From Thermodesulfobacteriota bacterium (GTDB lineage: Bacteria; Desulfobacterota; DSM-4660; Desulfatiglandales; Desulfatiglandaceae), in contig JANQDY010000178.1 in the NCBI GenBank assembly GCA_028278625.1, positions 1 through 5,466 on the forward strand: 5,466 bases of DNA. Direction: 5' to 3'. The notes below the pieces were generated by a model. That model was not told the origin of the DNA. It did not search any database and saw only the letters and a list, made by a program, of their open reading frames with translations. The position numbers and the translations under genes are program-made. Shown here one piece after another: positions 1-5,466 of the stretch (positions within the stretch are counted from its first letter, which is position 1; the number at the start of each line of letters is the position of its first letter).

Positions 1-1
1 G

Positions 2-634
2 GTTTTCATGGATGGACAGACCGATTTTACCGGCGATCTGGTCTACCGCTTTGCAGCCCACCACCGGGCCAACTACGGGGCCTGCAAAACCGGGCTCATG
101 GATGTTCTAACAGGTGCGGTCACCTACCTTGCCCAGATTCAGGGAACGGCCAAAGCATCCCATGTGAGAGACAAGGTCACCGAAATGATCCATCTTTCCG
201 AAACCCTCTACAGTTCATCAATTGCCTGCTCCGCCGAAGGATTCCCCACCCCTTCGGGCGTTTATATGGTGGACACCATGCTGGCAAACGTCTGTAAACA
301 CAACGTGACACGGTTCCATTTCGAGGTGGCACGCCTTGCCCTGGACCTGGCCGGTGGATTCATCGCAACGCTACCCAGCGAATACGATCTCAGAAGCGAG
401 GAAGTGGGTCATCTGGTCAAGAAATATTTCTCAGGCATCGAAGGAATTCCTACGGAACACCGCATCAAGATCGCCCGGTTGATTGAGGCCATGACCGGCG
501 GCACGGCCCTTGTGGAATCCATGCACGGTGCCGGCTCTCCACAGGCCCAACGGGTCATGATTTTTAGGGAAGGCGATCTCATGAAAAAAGTCAAACTGGC
601 AAAAGCCCTTCTGGGGATTTCAGGAAAAAATTGA
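2..634 (+). CDS. 4-hydroxybutyryl-CoA dehydratase / HpaB-family protein, C-terminal part (5' end outside window)
   Basis: The frame is open to the left edge and the residues before the first ATG (VFM at 2-10) fit the family, so the ATG at 8 is internal and the gene is partial. In the well-studied family member, 4-hydroxybutyryl-CoA dehydratase of Clostridium aminobutyricum, one FAD and a 4Fe-4S cluster convert 4-hydroxybutyryl-CoA to crotonyl-CoA. The cluster is held by two N-terminal Cys (not visible here) plus His292 and Cys299. Here His (62-64) and Cys (83-85) have exactly that H-x6-C spacing, and Tyr (74-76) sits at the place of Tyr296. Near the C-terminus, ESMHGAGSPQAQR (from 515) carries the Glu matching Glu455. 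The block KASHVRDK...HLSETLY...IACSAEG is also typical. Retained cluster ligands argue for a dehydratase-type enzyme over a cluster-free HpaB hydroxylase. The substrate is unproven; any 4-hydroxyacyl-CoA is possible. The protein ends normally at TGA 632-634. Confidence 0.88.
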   Translation, partial: VFMDGQTDFTGDLVYRFAAHHRANYGACKTGLMDVLTGAVTYLAQIQGTAKASHVRDKVTEMIHLSETLYSSSIACSAEGFPTPSGVYMVDTMLANVCKHNVTRFHFEVARLALDLAGGFIATLPSEYDLRSEEVGHLVKKYFSGIEGIPTEHRIKIARLIEAMTGGTALVESMHGAGSPQAQRVMIFREGDLMKKVKLAKALLGISGKN

Positions 635-699
635 GATGTGGCTTAAGCCCCAAGCGGACTCGATATCCGGATGGGCTGGAGACACAGGATGCGCCCAGT

Positions 700-898
700 T
701 CATTCGGCCTTGGAGGTATGGGTTGTGATGGCGCTGATCATCTCTTCCCAGAAAGCCGGGTAAGAAAGTCCGTGCCCCAGCCCATGAAGAGCAACAGCGG
801 TCTTCCGGCTTTACTGCCAAAGGTCTTTCGTATTCGATATCAATTCCGTTTGCACCTACAAGAGCCTTAATGCAATCCTCTTTATAGGCGTTCCCGTT
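700..898 (-). pseudogene. Decayed N-terminal fragment of an alpha/beta-hydrolase
   Basis: No single frame is gene-like, but three minus-strand frames join into the recognisable start of an alpha/beta-hydrolase. Frame A (898 down to 827) ends in ALVGANGIDIEYE. Frame B (about 824 down to 762) reads TFGSKAGRPLLLFMGWGTDF. Frame C (762 down to 700) reads YPAFWEEMISAI and stops at TGA 702-700. The joined pattern (ANGIxIEYExFG, then PLLLxMGxG, then a W-E-E helix) matches the first beta strands and oxyanion-loop region of esterase/epoxide-hydrolase-like proteins. Each shift could be one lost base (near 827-824 and near 762). Only about 65 of the usual 270-300 residues remain, and no nucleophile elbow, catalytic Asp or catalytic His is present. 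It is convergent with the dehydratase gene. The family call is from memory of the motif. A sequencing error could explain one shift but not two shifts plus the truncation. Confidence 0.55.
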
Positions 899-900
899 GG

Positions 901-1257
901 TCAAGGGAGTGCGCTGCCGATTATCAGCATTAAATACACTATGGCCCGATGATCTGCACATTTGATCTCTTCTTATCAAAATTGGAGAGAGAGACAATAG
1001 CCGCAAATATCTCGAACAATTGCCTTGTCGTCAAAGATTTCGCACGATAATATAAAGGCGTTATTCGCTATAAACTTGAAGCGAGGTCTCCTAGATCAAC
1101 TGACGGACCACTTAAGAACTCTTTCGGTGGGCCACCAATCAGCCGGCGGGAATGATGTTGTTCTATCAACGGTAACGTATTCCCGGGTTGAGTTTTAAGG
1201 TGGACCCTGTTCCGAGAGCCCTCTGGTCAAGAATGTCATCAGCATGGGAATAGCAGG
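901..1257. other. Gene-poor spacer with no recognised gene
   Basis: I read all six frames and found no domain, RNA gene or mobile-element end that I can name. Stops are frequent in every frame. The only hint of coding is a 20-codon plus-strand stretch (1199-1261) whose last residues are ESPLVKNVISMGIAG. Its TGA overlaps the ATG of the HEPN stub at 1258 in an ATGA arrangement, as if it were the tail of a lost upstream partner gene. It is closed by a stop at 1196-1198 and is too short to assign. The segment looks like rearranged or decayed DNA joining the hydrolase remnant to the toxin-antitoxin remnant. Confidence 0.5.
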
Positions 1258-1365
1258 ATGAAGGAAAAACGTAAATCACTGATCTGGTATCGGCTTGAAC
1301 AGGCAGAGGAGTCTCTTGAATCTGCCAGACTGCTTCTGGACAACGAAATATACCGTTTCACCTGA
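1258..1365 (+). pseudogene. N-terminal stub of a HEPN-domain protein (35 codons)
   Basis: The translation starts MKEKRKSLIWYRLEQAEESL and continues ESARLLLDNEIYRFT before TGA 1363-1365. The pattern WxxxAExxLxxAxxLLxxxxY is the first helix of the HEPN domain (PF05168 type), whose members are small helical RNases often paired with MNT nucleotidyltransferases. The homology fails right after NEIYR, where family members continue with the second helix (xxxNRAYYAxF), so the protein is cut at about a quarter of its usual ~120-130 residues. The RX4-6H RNase motif, which lies near the C-terminus, is absent. A weak GGGAA (1246-1250) sits 7 bases before the ATG. The stub belongs to a different HEPN subfamily from the one after the MNT gene, so it is not a duplicate of it. 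It is probably non-functional. Confidence 0.65.
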
Positions 1366-1407
1366 GTGATTCGAAAACATTGCATTAATCATCAACCTTT
1401 CCACGAC

Positions 1408-1413
1408 AAGGAA
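1408..1413 (+). promoter_or_regulatory. Ribosome binding site that decides the MNT start
   Basis: AAGGAA lies 7 bases before the ATG at 1421 but only 1 base before the ATG at 1415. The usual 5-9 base spacing favours 1421, giving a protein that begins MSAKPRIEIP. Confidence 0.6.
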
Positions 1414-1420
1414 AATGCAT

Positions 1421-1729
1421 ATGTCTGCAAAACCTAGAATTGAAATCCCAAAGGATAAAATCTCTGAATTCTGCAAAAGGAACCATATTAAAAAACTGTC
1501 GCTATTTGGTTCAGCCCTCCGCGATGATTTCAATCGAAATAGCGATGTGGATGTTATTGTTGAGTTTGAGCCGGAAGCACATATCGGTCTTATAAAATTG
1601 GCAGCATTAGAGCTGGAATTGAGTAAGATCCTTGGAAGAAATGTGGACCTCAATACTCCCGGATTTATTAGCGGATATTATCGCGAGAAAGTACTCGCCA
1701 CTGCCGACGTACAGTATGACAGAACATGA
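1421..1729 (+). CDS. MNT-domain nucleotidyltransferase, MntA-like antitoxin
   Basis: This is a 102-residue minimal nucleotidyltransferase. An N-terminal helix (residues 10-22) leads to LSLFGSALRDDF and SDVDVIVEF, which together give the exact GSX10DXD signature: Gly30-Ser31, Asp42 and Asp44. Asp76 in NVDLNTPG is the likely third metal-binding acid. Length and ending match complete family members. In the studied MntA-HepT system such proteins act as antitoxins by transferring AMP units to a Tyr of the HEPN toxin, which blocks its RNase activity. Here the downstream HepT gene overlaps the end of this gene by 14 bases, as in intact modules, but is truncated, so the antitoxin appears to have lost its partner. 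A hand count over 1501-1620 gives about 42% G+C, against about 63% in two sampled blocks of the lyase gene, consistent with a separate origin. It could still act on a HEPN protein encoded elsewhere. Confidence 0.88.
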   Translation: MSAKPRIEIPKDKISEFCKRNHIKKLSLFGSALRDDFNRNSDVDVIVEFEPEAHIGLIKLAALELELSKILGRNVDLNTPGFISGYYREKVLATADVQYDRT

Positions 1730-1823
1730 TGACAGAATTCGTCTCAAACACATGCCGGATCATGCCAAAGAGGCAGTTTCAATGAAGGAAATCGTGGCAA
1801 TTGCGAAAGGATACAGACCATGA
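1716..1823 (+). pseudogene. Truncated HepT (DUF86) HEPN toxin, N-terminal stub
   Basis: Beginning at ATG 1716 inside the end of the MNT gene, the product reads MTEHDDRIRLKHMPDHAKEAVSM. This is the first helix of HepT-type toxins (pattern DDRxRLxHMLDxAxEA). It then runs MKEIVAIAKGYRP, which I do not recognise as HepT, to TGA 1821-1823. The total is 35 residues against about 110-140 for intact HepT. The RNase motif RX4-6H and the Tyr that MntA modifies both lie in the missing part, so no toxin activity is expected. The break in homology is near 1783, the likely rearrangement junction. There is no ribosome site before 1716, so translation would be coupled to the MNT gene. The stop overlaps the next gene's start as ATGA, so translation of the stub could feed ribosomes into the lyase gene. 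An upstream in-frame ATG at 1632 lies within the MNT gene and was not chosen. Confidence 0.72.
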
Positions 1824-2689
1824 GTCCTCGAAAGTCCCTGGAAAAGCTTCTCAAAAGTTCGGATATGTTGCTGGTGCCCGGATGCTATGATGCCTTGAGC
1901 GCAAGGCTCATTGAGCGGGCCGGGTTTCCGGCGGCCTTCATGGGCGGTTTTGCCGTATCGGCGGTTCGGTTGGGGTTGCCGGATACGGGTCTCATCTCCT
2001 ATGGAGAAATGGTGGCCCAAGGCCGGGATGTGTGCGGTGCCGTGTCCATTCCCGTATTGGGCGACGGGGATACGGGGTACGGAAATGCCGTAAATGTCAA
2101 ACGAACGGTTCATGGCTATGCAAAGGCGGGATTTGCCTGTGTCATGATTGAAGATCAGGCATGGCCCAAGCGGTGCGGCCATACGAAAGGCAAACAGACG
2201 GTGAGCCGGCAGGAGGCCTTTTCAAGAATCCGTGCGGCCGTTGACGCCAAAGAGGAAGGCGCCGACATTCTGATCATGGCGCGCACCGATGCCAGCGCCA
2301 CGGAAGGATTTGAGGAAGCGGTTCATCGGGCCGGGACCTTTTTTGAACTGGGAGCGGATATCACCTTTCTTGAAGCGCCCAATAATCAGCATGAAATGAG
2401 AGAGTACTGCAGAAGGGTGCCGGGACCCAAGATGGCCAATATGCTGGAGCAGGGAAAAACGCCCTTGTTAAGCCCATCCCGGTTGGCGGAGATGGGCTAC
2501 AAGATTGCCGTCTATCCCCTCACCCTGCTGCTGGCCGGCATTGGCGCCATGGAGCAAGCCTTGGAGGATTTTAAGAAAGGCCATCACCCGGAAAAGCTTA
2601 TTTCTTTTGAGCATCTGAAGGAGATTGTGGGATTCCCCGAATACTTCGAAACTGAGAAGCGTTATGCCGATGACGTTGGTGGTGACTGA
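1820..2689 (+). CDS. Isocitrate lyase/PEP mutase-superfamily C-C lyase (2-hydroxy-dicarboxylate lyase type)
   Basis: This is a complete 289-residue protein, the usual length for the PrpB / dimethylmalate lyase / oxaloacetate hydrolase branch. The barrel begins at LLVPGCYDALSARL (18-30). GDGDTGYG (81-88) supplies the Mg-binding Asp82 and Asp84, Glu111 follows, KRCGH (117-121) is the active-site loop, and ARTD (154-157) completes the phosphate/carboxylate site. The Cys119-x-His121 loop is the signature of true lyases (isocitrate, methylisocitrate, dimethylmalate) and speaks against a PEP mutase, which lacks it. Such enzymes split a 2-hydroxy acid into a dicarboxylate and pyruvate or glyoxylate, or hydrolyse an oxaloacetate-like bond, in the cytoplasm. 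AAGGA (1807-1811) sits 8 bases before the ATG. The gene starts by ATGA overlap with the HepT stub and ends 20 bases before the activase gene, so it is probably first in the operon. Substrate cannot be told from the motifs; dimethylmalate or methylisocitrate type is possible. Confidence 0.85.
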   Translation: MSPRKSLEKLLKSSDMLLVPGCYDALSARLIERAGFPAAFMGGFAVSAVRLGLPDTGLISYGEMVAQGRDVCGAVSIPVLGDGDTGYGNAVNVKRTVHGYAKAGFACVMIEDQAWPKRCGHTKGKQTVSRQEAFSRIRAAVDAKEEGADILIMARTDASATEGFEEAVHRAGTFFELGADITFLEAPNNQHEMREYCRRVPGPKMANMLEQGKTPLLSPSRLAEMGYKIAVYPLTLLLAGIGAMEQALEDFKKGHHPEKLISFEHLKEIVGFPEYFETEKRYADDVGGD

Positions 2690-2700
2690 GGGTTCTGTTT

Positions 2701-2705
2701 TGAGG
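2701..2705 (+). promoter_or_regulatory. Possible ribosome binding site of the activase gene
   Basis: TGAGG lies 4 bases before ATG 2710 and 10 bases before the in-frame ATG at 2716. Neither spacing is ideal. Homologues often begin MTLATxFDIQRFSIHDGPG, which fits the start at 2716, so the true protein may be two residues shorter than given. Confidence 0.4.
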
Positions 2706-2709
2706 TTTA

Positions 2710-3615
2710 ATGGAAATGACCCTGGCCACCCTTTTTGATATTCAACGGTTTTCCATTCACGACGGCCCAGGCATCAGAACGACCCTTTTCTTCAAGGGTT
2801 GCCCGCTAAGGTGCAAATGGTGCCAGAATCCTGAATCCCATAGAAGCCATAAGGAAATGGCCTTCTTTAAAGAAAAGTGCGTTGCCTGTTTTGCCTGTAA
2901 GGACGTCTGTCCCAAGGACGCCATTCTCAAAATGGAAGAAATTCGCATTGATTTTGACCGGTGTGATGCCTGTGGAAAATGCGTGTCCGCCTGCCCCAAC
3001 AGGGCCGTAAGATGCCTGGGCCGGGAGTGGGCTGCTGCCCCGCTCCTAAAAGAGGTGATGAAAGATAATGATTTTTTTGATGATTCCCATGGCGGCATTA
3101 CCCTTTCGGGCGGTGAACCGACCGCCCGGACCGACTTCCTCAAGGAATTTCTGCCCCTCGTTAAAGGGGAAGGGATCCATGTGAACATGGAAACATCAGG
3201 CATGTTCAACTGGGAGAAGACGGCACCGCTGTTATCCTTCATGGACATGATCTTCTACGATCTGAAACTGATGGACAAAGAGACCCATCGGAGATACACG
3301 GGCGTTGATAACGGCATCATTTTGGAGAACTTCAGAAGACTGAGCCCCTTCTTTAAGGGGCTTACCCCCCGAATGCCGCTGATACCCACCATCAACGACA
3401 ATGCCCGAAACATTATTCAAACGGCCGGTTTCTTGAGGGAAAACAACCTGCCCGTTATCCATCTCCTTCCCTACAATCGGTTGGGCATTGCCAAACTATC
3501 GAGACTCAGATCGGATTTTAAGCCGTTGGACCTGCCGGCAGGCAGGAAAGGTTATCTTTTGTCTGCAAAAAGTGTTTTTGAAGATCATGGCATTGATGTT
3601 ATTCTGGACGACTGA
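2710..3615 (+). CDS. Glycyl-radical-enzyme activating protein (radical SAM, two extra 4Fe-4S motifs)
   Basis: This 301-residue activase uses S-adenosylmethionine and a reduced 4Fe-4S cluster to make a 5'-deoxyadenosyl radical that takes a hydrogen from the Gly of its partner enzyme. RFSIHDGPGIRTTLFFKGCP (13-32) is the family's N-terminal signature, followed by the radical SAM triad Cys31-x3-Cys35-x2-Cys38. Two ferredoxin-like motifs follow: Cys57, 60, 63, 67 and Cys85, 88, 91, 95. This insert is found in activases of dehydratases, decarboxylases and arylalkylsuccinate synthases and is absent from the short pyruvate formate-lyase activase. LSGGEPT (132-138) is the SAM-contact motif. The later METSG and FYDLKLMD blocks are also standard. 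The gene sits 20 bases after the lyase and 14 bases before the glycyl radical enzyme, so the three are very likely co-transcribed and the downstream enzyme is the obvious target. The protein looks complete, with no missing ligand. Confidence 0.95.
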   Translation: MEMTLATLFDIQRFSIHDGPGIRTTLFFKGCPLRCKWCQNPESHRSHKEMAFFKEKCVACFACKDVCPKDAILKMEEIRIDFDRCDACGKCVSACPNRAVRCLGREWAAAPLLKEVMKDNDFFDDSHGGITLSGGEPTARTDFLKEFLPLVKGEGIHVNMETSGMFNWEKTAPLLSFMDMIFYDLKLMDKETHRRYTGVDNGIILENFRRLSPFFKGLTPRMPLIPTINDNARNIIQTAGFLRENNLPVIHLLPYNRLGIAKLSRLRSDFKPLDLPAGRKGYLLSAKSVFEDHGIDVILDD

Positions 3616-3629
3616 GAAAGGATTCCACC

Positions 3630-5466
3630 ATGGGTCATGACAGAATAGAGGGCCTTAAAGGAGCGGTTCAGGCGGCAAGCCCCGGGATTTGCACCGAGCG
3701 GGCGCTGATCTGGACCAAGTATTTCAAAAGCAAGGAAAACCAAAAGAAGGATATCCATGTCCAAATGGCCGAAGCCCTAAGCCATGTGCTCAGAACCAAG
3801 ACCATTTGCATCCATCCCCATGAATTAATTGTTGGAAACTTTTCATCAAAGCGGGTGGGCGGTTCCATTTTCCCTGAGCTCCACGGTATCGTGGTGATGC
3901 AGGACCTTCTGAAATTCTCAAAAAGGAAGACCAATCCCATGGAGATTTCCAATGGGGAGATCCTTGCACTCATGAAGATCATCCCTTTCTGGATCTTTCG
4001 TTTCCTCGGTTTTAAAGCCCACAAATCCAAAATTGAGACCCTCTCTTTCATTGCTGATCAATTGACCGCCCGGTACTATCTCATTAATGAGAGCGGCGGC
4101 ATTGCTCACCTGGCACCAGACTACGAGACGCTCATTACCATCGGCACCGAAGGGATCATTGCGGAAGCTCTGGCCCTGCAGGCCCAGGCGGCCCAAAATA
4201 GCCGAAAATGGTATTTCTACGAGTCCGTCAAAATCATGGCCCGGGGGCTGGCCCGGTTCGGAAAACGGTATTCGGATCTTGCCTTCCAAATGGCCCGAAG
4301 GGAGAAAGATCCCGATGAGAGACAGGCGCTTCTGGATATCTCCCATGTGTGCAAAAGGGTTCCTCTAAAAAGCGCCAGAACCTTCCGGGAAGCCCTTCAA
4401 TCGGTCTTTCTGGCCCAGATCGCCCTCAATCTTGAAAGCCTTGATAATGCCATTTCCCCCGGAAGAATGGATCACTATCTCTTTCCTTTCTACGAACGGG
4501 ATTTGAAACAGGGGCGATTGACCCGGGAAGATGCCAAAGATCTGTTATCTGCTTTTTCCATCAAAATGTCGGAAATCGTTCCGGTCTTTTCCAAACATAT
4601 CACGCGTTTTCACGGCGGGATGTTCAACGGGCAGGTGGTGACGGTTGGCGGCGTCGACCGAAGCGGCAAAGACGCGACAAACGAACTCTCCCATATTTTC
4701 CTTGAGACGATGGATGACTTGAGAATGCGCCAACCCAACTATCATGCCAGGATTCATAAGGATTCGCCGGAGACCTATCTCGACGCCATATTCGGAATCC
4801 TTTCGGACGGTAGCGGTTCCCCGGCCCTCTATAATGATGACGTGATTGTGGAAACCCTTGTGAGAAACGGCTACGATCTTGCCGACGCAAGGGACTATAC
4901 GGGGGTTGGGTGTGTTGAACCGGTCTGTCAGGGAAGGAGCTTTTCCTCTACCGATGCGGCCATTTTCAACGTCCCACTGATGCTGGAATTGGCCTTGAAC
5001 CAGGGGAAACGGTTCGGTTCACGCTTGCGGGTCGGCCCTAAAACACCGGCCGTTGACAAAATGGCGGGATTGAATGATGTAAAACTTGCATTCGAAACCC
5101 AATTGCATCACTTCATAATGCGGCTCATCCGGGATCTCCGGCACATTGAACGGGCAAATGCTGAATACCATCCAACGCCCCTTACCAGCATGCTTCTGGA
5201 TGGATGTCTAAAAAACGGGTCTTGTTCCACGGCCGGAGGGGCCACATACAATTATTCGGGCATACAGTGTGTGGGCCCCGTGGATACGGGTGATGCCCTT
5301 TATGCTATCCATAAGGTCGTATTCAAGGATAGAAGCATTGATCTGCCGGGGCTTGTGGATCACTTAAAAAGCAATCTTCAGGATGAAACATGGCGGCGCA
5401 CCCTCAAGAATATCGATAAATTCGGCAATGATAACGCGGCTGTGGACGCCTTTACGCTTTATGTGC
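3630..5466 (+). CDS. Glycyl radical enzyme of the dehydratase/lyase branch (3' end outside window)
   Basis: The frame is open from ATG 3630 (AAGGA at 3618-3622, 7 bases upstream) to the right edge, giving 612 codons. Family members run ~780-850 residues, so the final domain with the RVxGY glycyl loop is missing. The catalytic thiyl Cys is Cys428 in GVGCVEP, with the paired base Glu430. Against C. butyricum glycerol dehydratase as I recall it, His160 (IAHLAPDYE) matches His164 and Asp442 (14 after Cys428) matches Asp447. But His281-Ser282 in NGHSISP become Asn273-Ala274 in DNAISPGR. GGV...GKDATNELS and GGATYNYSGIQ are further family blocks. A single Cys at the active site excludes pyruvate formate-lyase, which has two adjacent. 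The retained Glu/His/Asp suggest radical dehydration or C-X bond elimination, while the changed pair suggests a substrate other than glycerol. An extra Cys433 lies just after the active Cys. Cytoplasmic and oxygen-sensitive; depends on the activase encoded upstream. Confidence 0.93.
   Translation, partial: MGHDRIEGLKGAVQAASPGICTERALIWTKYFKSKENQKKDIHVQMAEALSHVLRTKTICIHPHELIVGNFSSKRVGGSIFPELHGIVVMQDLLKFSKRKTNPMEISNGEILALMKIIPFWIFRFLGFKAHKSKIETLSFIADQLTARYYLINESGGIAHLAPDYETLITIGTEGIIAEALALQAQAAQNSRKWYFYESVKIMARGLARFGKRYSDLAFQMARREKDPDERQALLDISHVCKRVPLKSARTFREALQSVFLAQIALNLESLDNAISPGRMDHYLFPFYERDLKQGRLTREDAKDLLSAFSIKMSEIVPVFSKHITRFHGGMFNGQVVTVGGVDRSGKDATNELSHIFLETMDDLRMRQPNYHARIHKDSPETYLDAIFGILSDGSGSPALYNDDVIVETLVRNGYDLADARDYTGVGCVEPVCQGRSFSSTDAAIFNVPLMLELALNQGKRFGSRLRVGPKTPAVDKMAGLNDVKLAFETQLHHFIMRLIRDLRHIERANAEYHPTPLTSMLLDGCLKNGSCSTAGGATYNYSGIQCVGPVDTGDALYAIHKVVFKDRSIDLPGLVDHLKSNLQDETWRRTLKNIDKFGNDNAAVDAFTLYV

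Noticed and set aside
640..649. Perfect 10-base palindrome GGCTTAAGCC just after the dehydratase stop
   Set aside because: It has no loop, is short, and no T-run follows, so it is not a convincing terminator. Chance occurrence is likely.
631..870. Open plus-strand frame of 79 codons after the dehydratase gene
   Set aside because: It overlaps the end of the dehydratase gene, has no ribosome site, and its composition fits no domain. The opposite strand carries the hydrolase remnant.
1276..1653. Open minus-strand frame (125 codons) across the HEPN stub and MNT gene
   Set aside because: The plus strand has a complete MNT domain with its catalytic motif. The minus product resembles no family.
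1632..1715. Possible upstream start adding 28 residues to the HepT stub
   Set aside because: The extension lies wholly within the MNT gene in another frame and is not HepT-like. HepT homology begins exactly at the ATG at 1716.
2757..3248. Long open minus-strand frame (163 codons) opposite the activase gene
   Set aside because: It is the antisense of a clear radical SAM gene. Its product is rich in Ser/Leu/Arg with no domain.
3668..4346. Two open minus-strand frames opposite the glycyl radical enzyme gene
   Set aside because: Shadows of a strongly recognised coding gene. They overlap each other and show no motif.
1..5466. tRNA, rRNA, CRISPR array, riboswitch or insertion-sequence ends
   Set aside because: I looked for cloverleaf arms, regular direct repeats and terminal inverted repeats by eye and saw none. 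A covariance-model scan would be needed to exclude small RNAs.

Overview
The window reads as chromosome of an anaerobic bacterium, most plausibly a Desulfobacterales-type deltaproteobacterium. This is an inference from gene content (an oxygen-sensitive Fe-S/flavin dehydratase, a glycyl radical enzyme and its activase) and mixed codon use. No rRNA, tRNA or phylogenetic marker is present to fix the taxon.

Layout. (1) Positions 2-634, plus strand: the C-terminal part of a 4-hydroxybutyryl-CoA dehydratase / HpaB-family protein, entering from the left edge with its visible Fe-S ligands and active-site residues intact. (2) Positions 635-1257: a gene-poor scar. On the minus strand (about 700-898) it holds the first ~65 residues of an alpha/beta-hydrolase, readable only by joining three frames. 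The next ~360 bases hold nothing I recognise. (3) Positions 1258-1823: a decayed toxin-antitoxin neighbourhood. It contains a 35-codon N-terminal stub of a HEPN protein, an intact MNT nucleotidyltransferase (MntA-like antitoxin, GSX10DXD motif), and an N-terminal stub of a HepT/DUF86 HEPN toxin. Both HEPN stubs stop before the RNase motif. (4) Positions 1820-5466: a compact plus-strand catabolic operon. It encodes an isocitrate lyase/PEP mutase-superfamily C-C lyase, a glycyl-radical-enzyme activase (radical SAM plus two extra 4Fe-4S motifs), and a glycyl radical enzyme (GRE) whose last part, including the Gly loop, lies past the right edge.

How they work together. The activase should install the glycyl radical on the GRE 14 bases downstream. 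The GRE carries the Cys-x-Glu dyad and further residues of the glycerol/diol dehydratase branch, but two substrate-contact positions are changed, so its substrate is not one I can name. The lyase is encoded just upstream with tight spacing and probably handles a related 2-hydroxy-dicarboxylate or alpha-keto acid intermediate. The operon starts directly on the HepT stub through an ATGA overlap. There is no intergenic space for its own promoter, so a deletion or insertion may have placed it downstream of a toxin-antitoxin promoter.

Most worth a second look: the GRE with altered pocket residues, its pairing with a C-C lyase, and the toxin-less MNT antitoxin fused by overlap to a metabolic operon.
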